Source: Clostridiaceae bacterium (GTDB taxonomy: Bacteria; Bacillota; Clostridia; Lachnospirales; Lachnospiraceae). From it: a stretch of DNA of 64,000 nucleotides. The stretch spans positions 124,001 to 188,000 of the forward strand of contig CAJTGE010000006.1 of the NCBI GenBank assembly GCA_910575795.1. The letters are read 5' to 3'. Of this stretch, positions 42,685 to 54,000 are shown in pieces. Each line of letters opens with the position of its first letter. Position 1 is the first letter of the stretch. The translations under genes were made by a program, and so were the position numbers. The notes under the pieces were generated by a model. That model did not search any database and was not told the DNA's origin. It was given only the letters and a program-made list of their open reading frames with translations.

Positions 42685-44637
42685 ATGATGTTATTAGGCG
42701 TTGATTATTATCCCGAGCAATGGGATCCGTCCCTGATGGATTCGGACATGGATACGATGCTCGAAATGGGCTGCAATGTGATCCGGATTGCAGAATTTTC
42801 ATGGCATCTGATGGAAAAGACGGAGGGACAGTACGACTTTTCTTTCTTTGACAACGTGATTGCAAAAGCAAAGAAAAAGGGCCTCAAGGTCATCCTGGGC
42901 ACGCCCACTGCCACGATCCCGGCCTGGCTTGCCCATAAGCATCCCGATATTCTCTCTGAATTTGAGGGCGGAAAAAAGCGCGCGTTCGGCGGCCGCCATG
43001 TTTACTGTTTTAACAGCCCCGCTATGTATGCCTATTCGGAGAAAATCATCCGGGCGATGGCTGAACACTACCGGGATGAAACGCAGGTGGCAGCCTGGCA
43101 GATTGATAACGAGCTCGGACACGAGGGAAGCGACGTCTGCTATTGCCCGCAATGCCGCCAGGCTTTCCAGCGCTATCTGGAGGAAAAATTTGAGGGCAGT
43201 ATCGACAGGCTGAATGATACTTACGGGACTGCGTTCTGGTCCCAGGAATATAACCGTTTTGAGGAAATACCTCTGCCCGAGGAAACCATAACCACGCACA
43301 ATCCGGCCCTGCGCATGGACTGGGAACGGTTCCGCAGCAAAAGTATTGTAGATTTTATCAATTTTCAGGCGCGCATTTTACGGGAAGTGATTCCCCATGC
43401 CCTGGTAATGCACGACTTCCCCGGCGGCGGGCTGGATAAGCATGTTGATTACTCCGAGACAGCCAGAAACCTGGATCTGGCCGCCTATAATAATTATCCT
43501 GTCTGGGGCGGGCAAAAAGAGCCCATCGCCCCCCATGAGATTGCTTTTGGGCTGGACTATATCCGGGGATTAAAACAGCAGAATTTCTGGATTACCGAGG
43601 CGATCATGGGCGCGCAGGGTCACGATGTCACCGGTTTTCTTCCCCGCCCCAACCAGGCCAAAATGTGGTCCTATCAGGGCATGGCGCACGGCTGCGAGTC
43701 CATGATGTACTTCCGCTACCGGGGCGCAACCAAAGGAGCGGAACAATTCTGCTACGGCATACTGGATGCAGACAACATAAAAGGCCGCAAATTCCGCGAG
43801 GTGCAGAGCTTCTTTACAGATATCCGGAACTATGAAAAGGCCATGGAGTCCCCGATCCGCAGCGAGGTGGCGATCGTCTACGACTACGATTCTCTTGCCT
43901 CCTTCCGCATCCAGCGCCAGAGCATCCTGCTTGACTGTCAGGGGGAAATGAAGAAGCTGTATAAAGCGTTTTTTGACGTGAATGTACCTGTGGATGTGAT
44001 TCCGTCAAGCGCGGACATCTCAAAATACAAAGTTGTGCTTCTTCCCCAGATGATCATTGCCAGGCCGGAATTCCAGAATCGGGTAAAGGATTTTGTAAAT
44101 GCCGGCGGCACGCTTGTTCTGACCTACCGGAACGCGGTTAAGGATGTGGATAACAACCTGCCGTTTGGCGAAAGCGTACCCGTTGGCTACCGGGAGCTGG
44201 CCGGCGTAACCGTAGCGGAAACCGAAAGCCTGCAGGAAATCCTTGCATTCCCGCTCATCGGGCAGAGCGCCTTTGAAGGGGAATCCGGGCAGGGCGGTAT
44301 CTTCCGGGATATGCTGGAGGTCACGGACGCCCAGGTTCTCTATCGTTACGGCGACGCCTTTTATACCCGGTACGCTGCCGTGACCAGGAAGCAGCATAAT
44401 AAAGGCATGGTATACTATCTGGGCTGCGCCCTGGATGAAGCTGTTACCGCAAAAATTATGGGGACGATCCTCGCGGACAGCCACATTGACGTTATCCCTT
44501 CCGACAGCGGCGTGGAAGTGGTGCTCCGCGGCGGCGCGCAGCAGCGCGTCCGGATGCTTATCAACCATAACGCCTTCGAGGCATCTGCAGGCGATATAAC
44601 GCTGGAACCCTTCGGCTGCCGGATTGAGGAGCTGTAA
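42685..44637 (+). CDS. GH42 beta-galactosidase
   Basis: This 650-residue cytosolic TIM-barrel hydrolase removes terminal beta-galactosyl residues. The acid/base Glu is in AWQIDNELGH and the nucleophile Glu in FWITEAIMGAQ. The metal-binding cysteine cluster is CYCPQCRQAF, and LLGVDYYPEQWD opens the protein. A trimerisation domain and a small C-terminal beta domain follow. The ATG at 42685, after AAAGGAG, nearly abuts the transporter stop. There is no signal peptide, so the substrate must first be imported by the partner. A terminator follows the gene. Confidence 0.95.
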   Translation: MMLLGVDYYPEQWDPSLMDSDMDTMLEMGCNVIRIAEFSWHLMEKTEGQYDFSFFDNVIAKAKKKGLKVILGTPTATIPAWLAHKHPDILSEFEGGKKRAFGGRHVYCFNSPAMYAYSEKIIRAMAEHYRDETQVAAWQIDNELGHEGSDVCYCPQCRQAFQRYLEEKFEGSIDRLNDTYGTAFWSQEYNRFEEIPLPEETITTHNPALRMDWERFRSKSIVDFINFQARILREVIPHALVMHDFPGGGLDKHVDYSETARNLDLAAYNNYPVWGGQKEPIAPHEIAFGLDYIRGLKQQNFWITEAIMGAQGHDVTGFLPRPNQAKMWSYQGMAHGCESMMYFRYRGATKGAEQFCYGILDADNIKGRKFREVQSFFTDIRNYEKAMESPIRSEVAIVYDYDSLASFRIQRQSILLDCQGEMKKLYKAFFDVNVPVDVIPSSADISKYKVVLLPQMIIARPEFQNRVKDFVNAGGTLVLTYRNAVKDVDNNLPFGESVPVGYRELAGVTVAETESLQEILAFPLIGQSAFEGESGQGGIFRDMLEVTDAQVLYRYGDAFYTRYAAVTRKQHNKGMVYYLGCALDEAVTAKIMGTILADSHIDVIPSDSGVEVVLRGGAQQRVRMLINHNAFEASAGDITLEPFGCRIEEL

Positions 44638-44674
44638 GAGAATTTCTTTGAGAAACGATAACCGGATATAAGAA

Positions 44675-44719
44675 GGCAGCCGTCCTCCACAAAAATGGAA
44701 GACGGCTGCCTTTTCTTTT
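44675..44719 (+). terminator. Rho-independent terminator after GH42
   Basis: GGCAGCCGTC and GACGGCTGCC form a 10-bp stem followed by TTTTCTTTT. Confidence 0.85.
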
Positions 44720-44765
44720 CTCCCGGCCAGGCGCTATTCTCTGATGCTTCTATTAACAACGGAAA

Positions 44766-45692
44766 TCACAGCCTGCTGCGCGTGTGGCTGATGATTTTTC
44801 TTGCCGTCCTGCGGTAGAGCCCTGTCAGCTCGTGGAGGACTTCCAGATGGGAAAAATCTTTTTGGTATATGATGTTGGTCTCCCGGGCCATGCTCATGTT
44901 TTCTATGGGGAGAATGGTCATCTTGCCTTTTCGGACTTCGTCCATGCAGGTGCTCTGCGGGAGGATGGACACTCCCAGGTTTTTGCGGATCAGGTCTTTG
45001 ATCGTGGCGATATTATCGACTTCCAGGATGATGTTGAAATCGTCGATGGATTCGTGGATCGTCTCCAGACAGGTGACGAACAGGTTGACTGTGCCGGATT
45101 TGGGCAGGCGCAGGATCATGCGCTCTTTTTTCAGTTCCCGGATCGTTACCATGGCGCGTCTGGAAAGGGGGTTGTCGTTACATGCGGCGCAGACGAGGAA
45201 GTCCGTGTCCAGAAGCAGGGAATTTAAGGACTGCTTCCCATCCGGAACGGCGCCTTCTACAATCGCCAGATCCAGCTCGTAGTTTTCCAGCATATTATAA
45301 AGTTTCTTTATGGAGTGAGTAATAATCGTTATCACGATCCCGGGATTCTCGTTCCCGTACTTTGCGAGCACTTCGGCCACCAGATTGCTTTCCGCCGTGT
45401 GGGTAATTCCGATCCGCAGCCTCGTCAGGTTTTTCTCCTGATCGGATAAGGTGATCAGCATGCGCTCATATATGGAATGCATCTGCCTGGCGTACCGGAG
45501 TACGGTTTCCCCTGATTCTGTCAGCTTTAGCCTGCCTTTTCCCCGGATAAACAGAGCGGTCCCCAGCTCCTGCTCAAGCTGTGATATGTGGTGGCTGACT
45601 GCCGGCTGTGTCAGCGACAGCGCCTTTGCCGCCTGTGTGAAATTCTTCTTTTCTGCCGCCTCCAGAAACGATAATACCTTGACATCTAACAT
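44766..45692 (-). CDS. LysR family transcriptional regulator
   Basis: The N-terminal winged helix is VKVLSFLEAAEKKNFTQAAKALSLTQPAVSHHISQLEQELG, followed by the effector domain (LRIGITHTAESNLVAEVLAKYG, GVSILPQSTCMDEVRKG). The length of 308 is typical. It is divergent from the CPA2 antiporter gene across 119 bp that contains an AT-rich palindrome (ATAAAATTTTAT) near its start. It probably controls that antiporter-MgtC pair; the signal is unknown. Confidence 0.9.
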   Translation of the reverse strand: MLDVKVLSFLEAAEKKNFTQAAKALSLTQPAVSHHISQLEQELGTALFIRGKGRLKLTESGETVLRYARQMHSIYERMLITLSDQEKNLTRLRIGITHTAESNLVAEVLAKYGNENPGIVITIITHSIKKLYNMLENYELDLAIVEGAVPDGKQSLNSLLLDTDFLVCAACNDNPLSRRAMVTIRELKKERMILRLPKSGTVNLFVTCLETIHESIDDFNIILEVDNIATIKDLIRKNLGVSILPQSTCMDEVRKGKMTILPIENMSMARETNIIYQKDFSHLEVLHELTGLYRRTARKIISHTRSRL

Positions 45693-45811
45693 AGCCTTAT
45701 CTCCAACTATAATAAAATTTTATATCCTGCAAAAATACTATTATTTCTTTTTTTGGTAATTTGAGTGTATCATAACCAGAAAGAAATTTCAAGATTTATG
45801 GGGGAGCTGCT

Positions 45812-47269
45812 ATGTTACAACAACTTTATATCCATTCCAACGGCCCTTCCGATGTGGCCGCCATTATTATTTCCATTGCCCTGATGCTGTTTCTGGGCTT
45901 TTCGATGACGCGTATTACAAAACGGCTGAAGCTGCCGAATGTAACGGCCTATATTGTGACCGGCATTCTCATCGGGCCCTACTGCCTGGATCTGATTCCC
46001 GCTGATTTTATAGCCGGGACGGACTTTCTGGCGGATATCGCCCTGGCCTTTATCGCCTTCAGCGTAGGCGAATTTTTCAAGCTGTCTGTACTGAAGCAGA
46101 ATGGAATGAAGGCTGTGGTGATCACAGTCATGGAAGCCGTTATGGCGTCGGTTGCCGTCTTTATCCTGACCTATTTTATCCTGCGCCTGGATATGGCCTT
46201 TTCTATCGTACTCTCTGCGCTGGCGTCCGCGACGGCGCCGGCCTCCACGATTATGACCATACGGCAGACGCATGCCCGGGGAGATTTTGTTGACACGCTT
46301 TTGCAGGTCGTTGCCATGGATGATGTTGTGGGCCTTGTGGCATACAGCATCGCCATTTCCCTTGCCGTATCCTCGCTGTTTGGGGCGGCGCAGGGAAGCT
46401 CTGTCTCCACGATCCTGTCGCCCATCCTGGTGAACCTGGCCGTTATGCTGCTGGGAGGTTCGTTTGCGGTGCTTCTGAAATTTCTGATGGCGCGCCGTTC
46501 CACGGATAACCGGCTGATTGTTTCCGTCAGCGTCATGTTCCTGTTCTGTGGGATCTGCGCGCTCTCGGACGTATCGCCGCTTCTCGGGTGTATGGCTATG
46601 GGAATGGCGTACATCAATATCACGAATGATGATAAGCTGTTTAAGCAGCTTAATTATTTCAGTCCGCCTATCCTGCTCCTGTTTTTTGTCCGCTCGGGCT
46701 TAAGCTTTAATTTAAGCGCGCTGATGGATACAGGCGCCATGGCCGGGGGCGTTTCGCTCCTTACAATCGGCATTCTTTATTTTCTGACGCGGATCGCCGG
46801 AAAATACGCGGGCGCTTATCTGGGGTGCCTTCTGGCGGGGAAGGGCGAAGATGTGCGGAACTATCTGGGGCTTGCCCTGATCCCGCAGGCCGGGGTCGCC
46901 ATCGGCCTTGCGGCCCTGTGCGTCCGTTCTCTGGGTTCAGAAGTCGGCGGCAGCCTGCAGACCATTATCCTGGCTTCCAGCGTCCTGTACGAGCTGATCG
47001 GGCCTGGCTGTGCGAAGCTGGCGCTGTATCTGTCCCATTCCTATTCCAATGATCTTGACATGATCACTGAGGTCAGCCCGGTTACGGAGTCCGGGACGCC
47101 GAAAACGCCTGTGGAAATCCTCATCGAACGGCTCCAGCAGATCCAGAAAGAGCTTCCCTCCCACGGCCCACGCGAGTCCGAGGAGGAGCTCGCTTTTCTG
47201 CAGGCCGCGGAGGAGCAGTATCAGGCTGCTGACGTCTTCAGCCACGGAAGATTTCTGAATCAAAGATAG
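45812..47269 (+). CDS. CPA2 family cation:proton antiporter
   Basis: The 485 residues contain about 13 helices: FSMTRITKRLKLPNVTAYIVTGILIGP in the first, the ALASATAPASTIMTIRQT and AMDDVVGLVAYSIA segments of the ion site, and an ALIPQAGVAIGLAALC late helix. A short cytosolic tail follows, without an RCK/KTN domain. This matches KefB/NapA-type Na+(K+)/H+ exchangers. The ATG follows GGGGGAG. The mgtC-like gene begins 12 bp after its stop, so the two probably act together in ion homeostasis. Confidence 0.9.
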   Translation: MLQQLYIHSNGPSDVAAIIISIALMLFLGFSMTRITKRLKLPNVTAYIVTGILIGPYCLDLIPADFIAGTDFLADIALAFIAFSVGEFFKLSVLKQNGMKAVVITVMEAVMASVAVFILTYFILRLDMAFSIVLSALASATAPASTIMTIRQTHARGDFVDTLLQVVAMDDVVGLVAYSIAISLAVSSLFGAAQGSSVSTILSPILVNLAVMLLGGSFAVLLKFLMARRSTDNRLIVSVSVMFLFCGICALSDVSPLLGCMAMGMAYINITNDDKLFKQLNYFSPPILLLFFVRSGLSFNLSALMDTGAMAGGVSLLTIGILYFLTRIAGKYAGAYLGCLLAGKGEDVRNYLGLALIPQAGVAIGLAALCVRSLGSEVGGSLQTIILASSVLYELIGPGCAKLALYLSHSYSNDLDMITEVSPVTESGTPKTPVEILIERLQQIQKELPSHGPRESEEELAFLQAAEEQYQAADVFSHGRFLNQR

Positions 47270-47281
47270 GAGGAACCTCTT

Positions 47282-48016
47282 ATGAACCTTATTCCATATG
47301 TCGATCCCATTGCGTCCCTGCTCGGAGAATGGGCCTGCGAATTGAATGCATATTCGATTTTGCTGCGCATTGCGATTGCCTTTTTGTTTGCCGCGGTCAT
47401 TGGCTGTGAGCGCGCCAGAAAACGCCACAGCGCCGGGCTTCGGACCTTTATCTTAGTATCCACGGCCTCATCGATTGCCATGCTTCTGGATCAGTACAGC
47501 CTGCGCCTTACAGGCGCCGGATCCGGCCCAATTCTCTCCGCCGCCGCCCTGATTGGCATCGCGATCATCAGCGGAAATTCGTTTCTGTACAGTTCCAGAA
47601 ACCAGATTAAGGGCCTGACCACCGCCGTGGCGCTCTGGACCTGCGCAGTCATCGGGCTGGCGGCCGGAGGCGGCTTCTATACCGTCGCCGCGGGCGGTTT
47701 TGCCGCATTGCTGATCTGCCTTGCTGTGCTGCCGGTTCTGGAGGAATATCTGATCGATCTGTCCAATTACTTTGAAGTGCATCTGGAGCTGAAAAATGTG
47801 GCTTACCTGCAGGATTTTATCACGACGATACGGCGTCTGGGGCTGAAAATCGATAATATCGAGCTGAATCCGGCTTATGTGCATTCGGGTCTGAGCGTGT
47901 ATTCCATCTCGTTTACGATAACAAAGGAGGAATTGAGGAAATACAAGAAGCACAGGGAGATCATTGAGGCTCTGGGGACGCTGGATTATGTGGCGCATAT
48001 TGAGGAGATCGTGTAG
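47282..48016 (+). CDS. MgtC/SapB family membrane protein
   Basis: The N-terminal about 150 residues hold the MgtC membrane domain (LRIAIAFLFAAVIGCERARKRHSAGLRTFILVSTASSIAML, AALIGIAIISGNSFLYSSRNQIKGLTTAVALWTCAVIGLAAG). A C-terminal ACT-like cytosolic domain of about 90 residues follows (LQDFITTIRRLGLKIDNIELN). The family affects magnesium stress survival and ATP synthase activity in pathogens; its role in commensals is unclear. It is cotranscribed with the antiporter and converges on the Tc operon. Confidence 0.9.
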   Translation: MNLIPYVDPIASLLGEWACELNAYSILLRIAIAFLFAAVIGCERARKRHSAGLRTFILVSTASSIAMLLDQYSLRLTGAGSGPILSAAALIGIAIISGNSFLYSSRNQIKGLTTAVALWTCAVIGLAAGGGFYTVAAGGFAALLICLAVLPVLEEYLIDLSNYFEVHLELKNVAYLQDFITTIRRLGLKIDNIELNPAYVHSGLSVYSISFTITKEELRKYKKHREIIEALGTLDYVAHIEEIV

Positions 48017-48052
48017 AAAAGGCAGCCTGGAGTATATCTTCTCCGGGCTGCT
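48016..48052. terminator. Terminator between mgtC and the Tc toxin operon
   Basis: GGCAGCCTGGAG and CTCCGGGCTGC form an imperfect stem. On the minus strand it is followed by CTTTTCT, so it would end the Tc operon transcript. Confidence 0.6.
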
Positions 48053-48093
48053 GTATGGATCCCCTGTAACAGCTCATGCCATGAGCCGCCCTG

Positions 48094-51000
48094 TCAATGC
48101 GGGTAAAACATTCTGGCTATCCGGGTATTCGCCTGGTAAGGCAGCGTTTCATAGATGCTGACCGCGCCGTCATACGCGGCTACCCGCATCCCGGTCCTGT
48201 CCGCTATGCGCTGCGCGGTTGTGCCCACAATCGGCCGGTATTCCCCGCCATGGCAGTTAATGAGTTTGATAAGCGATCCGGGGGGCAGCGGGTTCATCCC
48301 GATTCGCTGCGCGATGTCATTGGCCAGCGTTTCTGCGTGTACGAATGTGTGAGATACAGGAACATTGCCGGCCAATGGCGCATCCCCGTCAATGAAAACA
48401 TGCCCTCCGGGGCCGCCGTGGACGATTACCGCCAAATCCGCCGTGGCATACTGATTATTTGGGTGTGAGTCATAATAGCACAGTTCCATCATATCCGCCA
48501 TGTCCTGCGGCGCGCTCCACTGGGACGCCTTCGACGCATTGTATTCAATCACGCGGTGCTCCGTATAGTTATTGGCGGCTCCCTGCGCCGCCTGAAACCG
48601 CCCGCCGGCGTTCCTGTAAAACGAAAAATCCACGACTCCATACTGTGCAATCCGCCCCATGTCATACTTTCCTGACGGTAACAGAGGGCCTGCCTCCGGC
48701 TGGTAATGGGTCGCCTGATTGACCACGCGGATAGCGCCGCCTTCTGTCCTGGGGTTTGTCAGCGTGCCTGTTTCGCCGGAGTAAAGGGCGCCTGCCACCC
48801 CCAGCTCTCCTCCTCCCAGAGCCCCGATCACCTTAGGGACTGTCATTCCTCCCGGGACATTGCCTGTAAAGACAAACGCGGCCGCGTTGATTCCTGTAAC
48901 GGCATATCCGGCTGCCGCGGGGCGCTCCCTTGCCAGCCCGGGAAAGCGCTTAAACAGAGCCTCCTTTCCGTAATTAATGGCGGCCGTATACAAACCGGCC
49001 TCGGCCCCTGTAACGGCGGCTGAGATAAGACGCTCCCCCACGCCCCCTCCGGCTGAGATGAAAGCCCCTGCCGCGCTGGAAAACGCAGCCACGGCTGTGG
49101 CCCGGAACGGATCAATGGCATTAAAATACCTGCCCAGCGACACGCCCAGAGCCGCTGTCACCGCGCCTCCCACGGCTCCTGAAACCGTACATACAGAAGA
49201 GAGGAAATGTCCGGCCGCCCGGATCCAGGAGGGGAAGTTTCCGGAAATATCCTCAAACGTTTCCGGATTATCGAGGCAGTAGGCGTACAGGTTCAGGCCC
49301 GAAAGCCCGCCGGGAAATGCGTATGCCGCATCGTCGGGCGTTATCATGCGCCCGTCCTCCGGGGAATAATAACGCGCGCCGAGATAACAGAGCCCTGTCG
49401 CCCTGTCGTACTCCCTGCCTGCAAACCTGTACAGGGCCGGAGCCGGCGTCTCCTGCATGCCGCCTGTTTCATCCGCGATCGCCTCCCCATAAGGGCTGAA
49501 GGCTTCGTGCAGGAGGAGATTCCCGGCGCGATCCTGGGTCAGAATGACGCTTCCCCGCTGATCCGTCACCTGACGCAGCGTCTCCGCTTCCGTATCGGAT
49601 TTCAGCAGAACCGTGTTCAGCATACCGCCAAAACTGAGCTTCAGCATCTCGCATCCGCCGCTCTGGCGCGTGTAATCTCCCGCAAGAGGATTGCCGATAA
49701 AATAAACCGTACGCGTTCCCGCTGAGTCGGTTTTAACGGCGCGTTTTCCCCGGGCGTCGTAAACATATTCTTCTGAAATCTTCTCTCCGGCCACAGCGGA
49801 CAGCCTGCCGAACTCATCGTAGGAGGCGCTCTGGCCGTTTGCCAGCCGCTCCGGCCCTCCATGGGCATGATAGCTGAATACACAGCGCAGGCCGTTTATC
49901 ACAGCGGCCTCTATGCGGTTGCTGTCCGCTGCAATCTCGAAGCTGCGTGTAACGGATGGAAGTATATTTCCCGTGCGGGTAAAGGATATAATGTTCCCGC
50001 TGTTATCGTATTCATACGTTTCATCCACATAAGGTGGATCCGCATATAATTCATCTTTATGCATGTTTTCTGACAGCGTTTCCCTGACAGAGGTTTCATT
50101 AGAGTGAAGACGGCCTGCATGGCTTTCGTCTGCCTGAAATGCGCCCTGTGACATCCTGGCATGGATCAGGCGGCTGTGGACGTCGTACGTGTAGGCGCCC
50201 GCCAATGGGTCCCGCCCCAGAGCCTCATACGCCGCCGCTGCGAGATTTCCCTGCGCTGTGAAGTGATACTCTGTTTTGCAGAGCAGGGCCCCGCCGTACC
50301 GCGCCGACCGGGCGGCCAGAAACCGGGTGACCGGGTCATAGCTCTGGAAGGCATGCAGCCCGCCTGGGCATGCCTCGTCACAGACATTTCCCTGCGCATT
50401 GTAGCTGAAGCTGCTCAGCCTCTCTCCCTCCGCCGTTGATACGGTCATGAGCTTTCCGGCCGGGCTGTAGGAATATGCCAGGGAAAAAGGCCCTGTTTCT
50501 GCCGTCTTCAGCTCTCCCGCGAGATTATAGGAGTACCGCGCCCGTACTTCGCCGCCTTTTGCATAATGCCGTTCCACGTCCAGCGCGCGCCCGAAACGGT
50601 CATACCCCGCGCAGGCCGTTGTTCCGGAACGGTCTGTGCGCTGCCAGACGCGCCCCCTAAGATTGCGCGCCTCTGCTTCCGGCGCGCCTTCCCCCCATAC
50701 GATCTGCTCCGCTGTGACAGGTTTTGCCTTTCCGGCCTGCACGCTTAATGAAATAAACCGCCCCAGCGCATCGTAGGAATACCGCTTTACTGTGCCGTTT
50801 GAGTCTTCATATATAAGCCGTCCCTCATGCCCGTACAGCTTAAGCGTCTCCCCCGCATCCGCGGAAAATGTCTTTATCACGCGGCCCAGCCTGTCATAGC
50901 GGTAAGAGAGGTTGTGAAAGCCTGCTGCGGCAAGACGCCCGTCGGACAGTGACGCCACATTTCCGGAGCTGTCTCTTTCTATCTGCGCGCGCAGAACATC

Positions 51001-54000
51001 TCTGACTGCCGCATCTTTTCCTGTCACGTCTCTGCCTGCTGTATCTCCGCCAGCCGCGTCCGCCGATCCACACGGTTCCTCATACACATCTGTGATGGCC
51101 AGCCCCCTTGGATCCAGATCCTGCCTGAACCGAAGGGCCCTGCCGGGTTCTTTGGCATCAGGCGCAAGGCGGGCGTCGGTTGTCCGCACATACCACGGTT
51201 CATACTCTGTTTCCACGCTGCGCCAAACAGGAGACGGTTCGGAATACGGCGTGTAAACCTTAACGATACGGCCAAACAGATCATACCTGTACGCTGTCGG
51301 ATACCCGTCCGGGCCGCCGTCCGGATCCCCGCTGTGGCAGGGGGGATATTCCAGCAGCTTCATTTCCCCGGCATAGACTGCCCTTTCCGAAATAATCCAG
51401 TGATCCGTGTCGCGGACCGCCTGCCCGTACCCGCGGCCACGGCTGTCCGTATAGCTTACGCTCAGCGTCAGTCCAGGGCCGCCAGAGGCGGATTTGTCCT
51501 CCCGCATCTCCTTTCTGACAGCCGCCGCACGGCAGGCCGCTGCCCGCGCATTCTCCCACGCGTTCCGGTCATGGTATATATATGCGTCCGTGCATCCCGC
51601 CAGCCAGTCCTGCGGGCGGGAGAGGAACTCCGCAAGGGAATGAGGCCCCGGAATCGGCGTCATGGCCGCGCGGTATGAGAGCGCCCTCAGCTCTCCGAAT
51701 CCGTCGTGCAGATAATACTGCGTGTTCCCGTTCCAGTCGGTTTTTGACTGATACGCGCATGACGCGTAATCCGGGGCGTATGTTTCTGCAAGAGATACGC
51801 CGTCCGGCGACGACTGCTCAATGCCCGTAACAAATATGCCGCTGTCATCATATGACAGACTTGTGACACGACTGCCGAGCGTTACGGAGCAGAGGCGGAA
51901 AAAGTGATCCGCGTCGTAGCCGCAGGCTTCATTTGAGATATAGTAACATCCGTTTTCCAGACAGCAGCCGCACTCGTTAAGCAGCACATCTTCAAGCCCT
52001 GCAAGATCCGGTTCTCCGGCAGAGCATACCATGTCGCGGCTGTGATGCGGCAGCGCCGGAAGAGCGCAGACTCCGGCCGGAAGCGCCTGGCCCGAAGCCG
52101 GATCGGCGTAATAGTATTCCCGCAGGGAAGCAAGGGCAAGGCGGCCGCCGTTTTTACCTGTATAATGTGTGTGTTTAAATATTATACTCTTTATGCATGT
52201 ATCATTTGTATCAATACTGATGTAATCCCATGTTTCCTTAGATATATATTCCGTACTCTGTCCGGCAGGCGCCCCGGCGCTCTTAAGCGGAAGGAAATGC
52301 GTTTCCGACACGGTCATGTTCCCATCATCGTCATAGGCCATATACGTCCTGGAAACACGCGGATCTTTACCGCACAGCGCCGTCTCTTCTTCCACAAGCG
52401 CGGGAAAATACGAGCCGTCCGGCGCGCCTTTAAGCCTCTTTGCCCTGTATGTCCGGGTATGCCGCAGCCGCGCCGCGCCGTCCTCCCCGGCGAAAGAGGT
52501 TGTAAGCGGCAGGCCGATGAGAGCCAGCTCGTCAGACGGCGGCTCTTCCGATCCGCATATGTAATACTCATTCGTTACCCGGCGGACCGGCGGCTGTAAG
52601 TCCCCCGGCACGTCTTCCGGCAGCGGCGCGGCATCAGAGCGTGTCTCGCAGACAGAGCCGAAGCCGTACAGGGCGCGGCTGCTCCTGATATAGCGCCCGT
52701 CACGGTACGAATAATGCGCCTCGCTCCTCCCGCCCGTTACCCCGTCCAGGCTGATTATTCCTGTAACGACCGGGATATGGAGCGGGGGCGCGCTGCTCCA
52801 CGGCCGGCCGGAGGCGGCATCCTTAAGCCTGAATGCCGCCGATGACGCATACTCGGTTTTTACATCCAAGCCCAAACCATTCTCAAGTCCATTTATAAGA
52901 AAACGGTGCGCAAACCGCAGAGAATACACGCGCGTCCCGGACGACGCCCGCTTGATGAAAATAAGCTGGGGAAGCAAATCCCCTGTAAAGTCTGCCGCAT
53001 ACACGATGTCAGAGGGCGCAAACGGCTCGGGCAGCTCTGCCGCAAACGGGGCCTCAAAAAAGGCGCCCGCTATGTTTTGGTATACCATTACCTGCCTGCG
53101 CCCGATATAGATGATATCATCCGTCCCGCTCCCTGTCGTATCAGCAAACCGTACGCGTTCCGCATCAAATTCACCGCCAAAATCCGGGGCGTTCCCGACG
53201 CGGATGCCGTCCCCGAACTGTCCGTTCCCGAGGTTCGGAAAGACGACGCAGCTTTTGTCCTTGAGGGCGATGCGGTGCTGTAATCCGTCTCCGAAAAACC
53301 GCACAAAACCAATATATTCCGTTTTCAGGGGCGAAATGGCAGGGAAGCCCTTTGGGAGCCTGACCGTCCGGGGCCGGCCAAAGCCCTTTTTCCCAAGTCC
53401 CCGGCATATCTCGCATCCGGCCCCTTCCCCTGTGGAGAGGACGGTGAACGCGCTCTGCCTCCCGTCTCCGTATAGATCGGCAAATTCAGTTGCAGCCCCT
53501 GCCGGGCAGATGCTTTCAAACGGCGTAAAAGGCCCGAACTGCCCGTCCCTGATCTCATAATATCCGTCTCCTCCCGGAGCAAGCCACTGGATTCCCCCAT
53601 CTCCGTCCAGGTCAAAAAAGCTCCCCGCGGCGGGGCGCGCCGTCACGCCCGGGGCATTTCCGGAAAAGCTCCCCGGCAGGCGGGCGAGAGATACCTCCGG
53701 GCCGAAACAGGGAGCCGGGCCGTCCGCCCAGACCGGGGGCGAATACGATGCGCCGGATGAATGCTTCACAAATAACCCGCTGGCCCCCTCGCGGCAAAGA
53801 CTGACCGGAACCGCCGCTCCCATATCCACGCCTGCAAAGGAAGACGTGATATCCGTAAACGCCGCCTCCCCCATTTCCCCATAGGAAATACGGATGGATG
53901 GGGCCGCGTCCTTTTCTCCGCCCGAAAAGGCGGTTTCCGTTATGCGGTTTAACAGCGAATATCCCGTTGTATTGTCGTATGAAAAAGCAATCTCGCGCAT

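Noticed and set aside
48016..48100. Attachment site or element end beside the Tc operon
   Set aside because: Only a terminator-like hairpin and no direct repeat or tRNA were found; the right boundary of the operon is outside the window.
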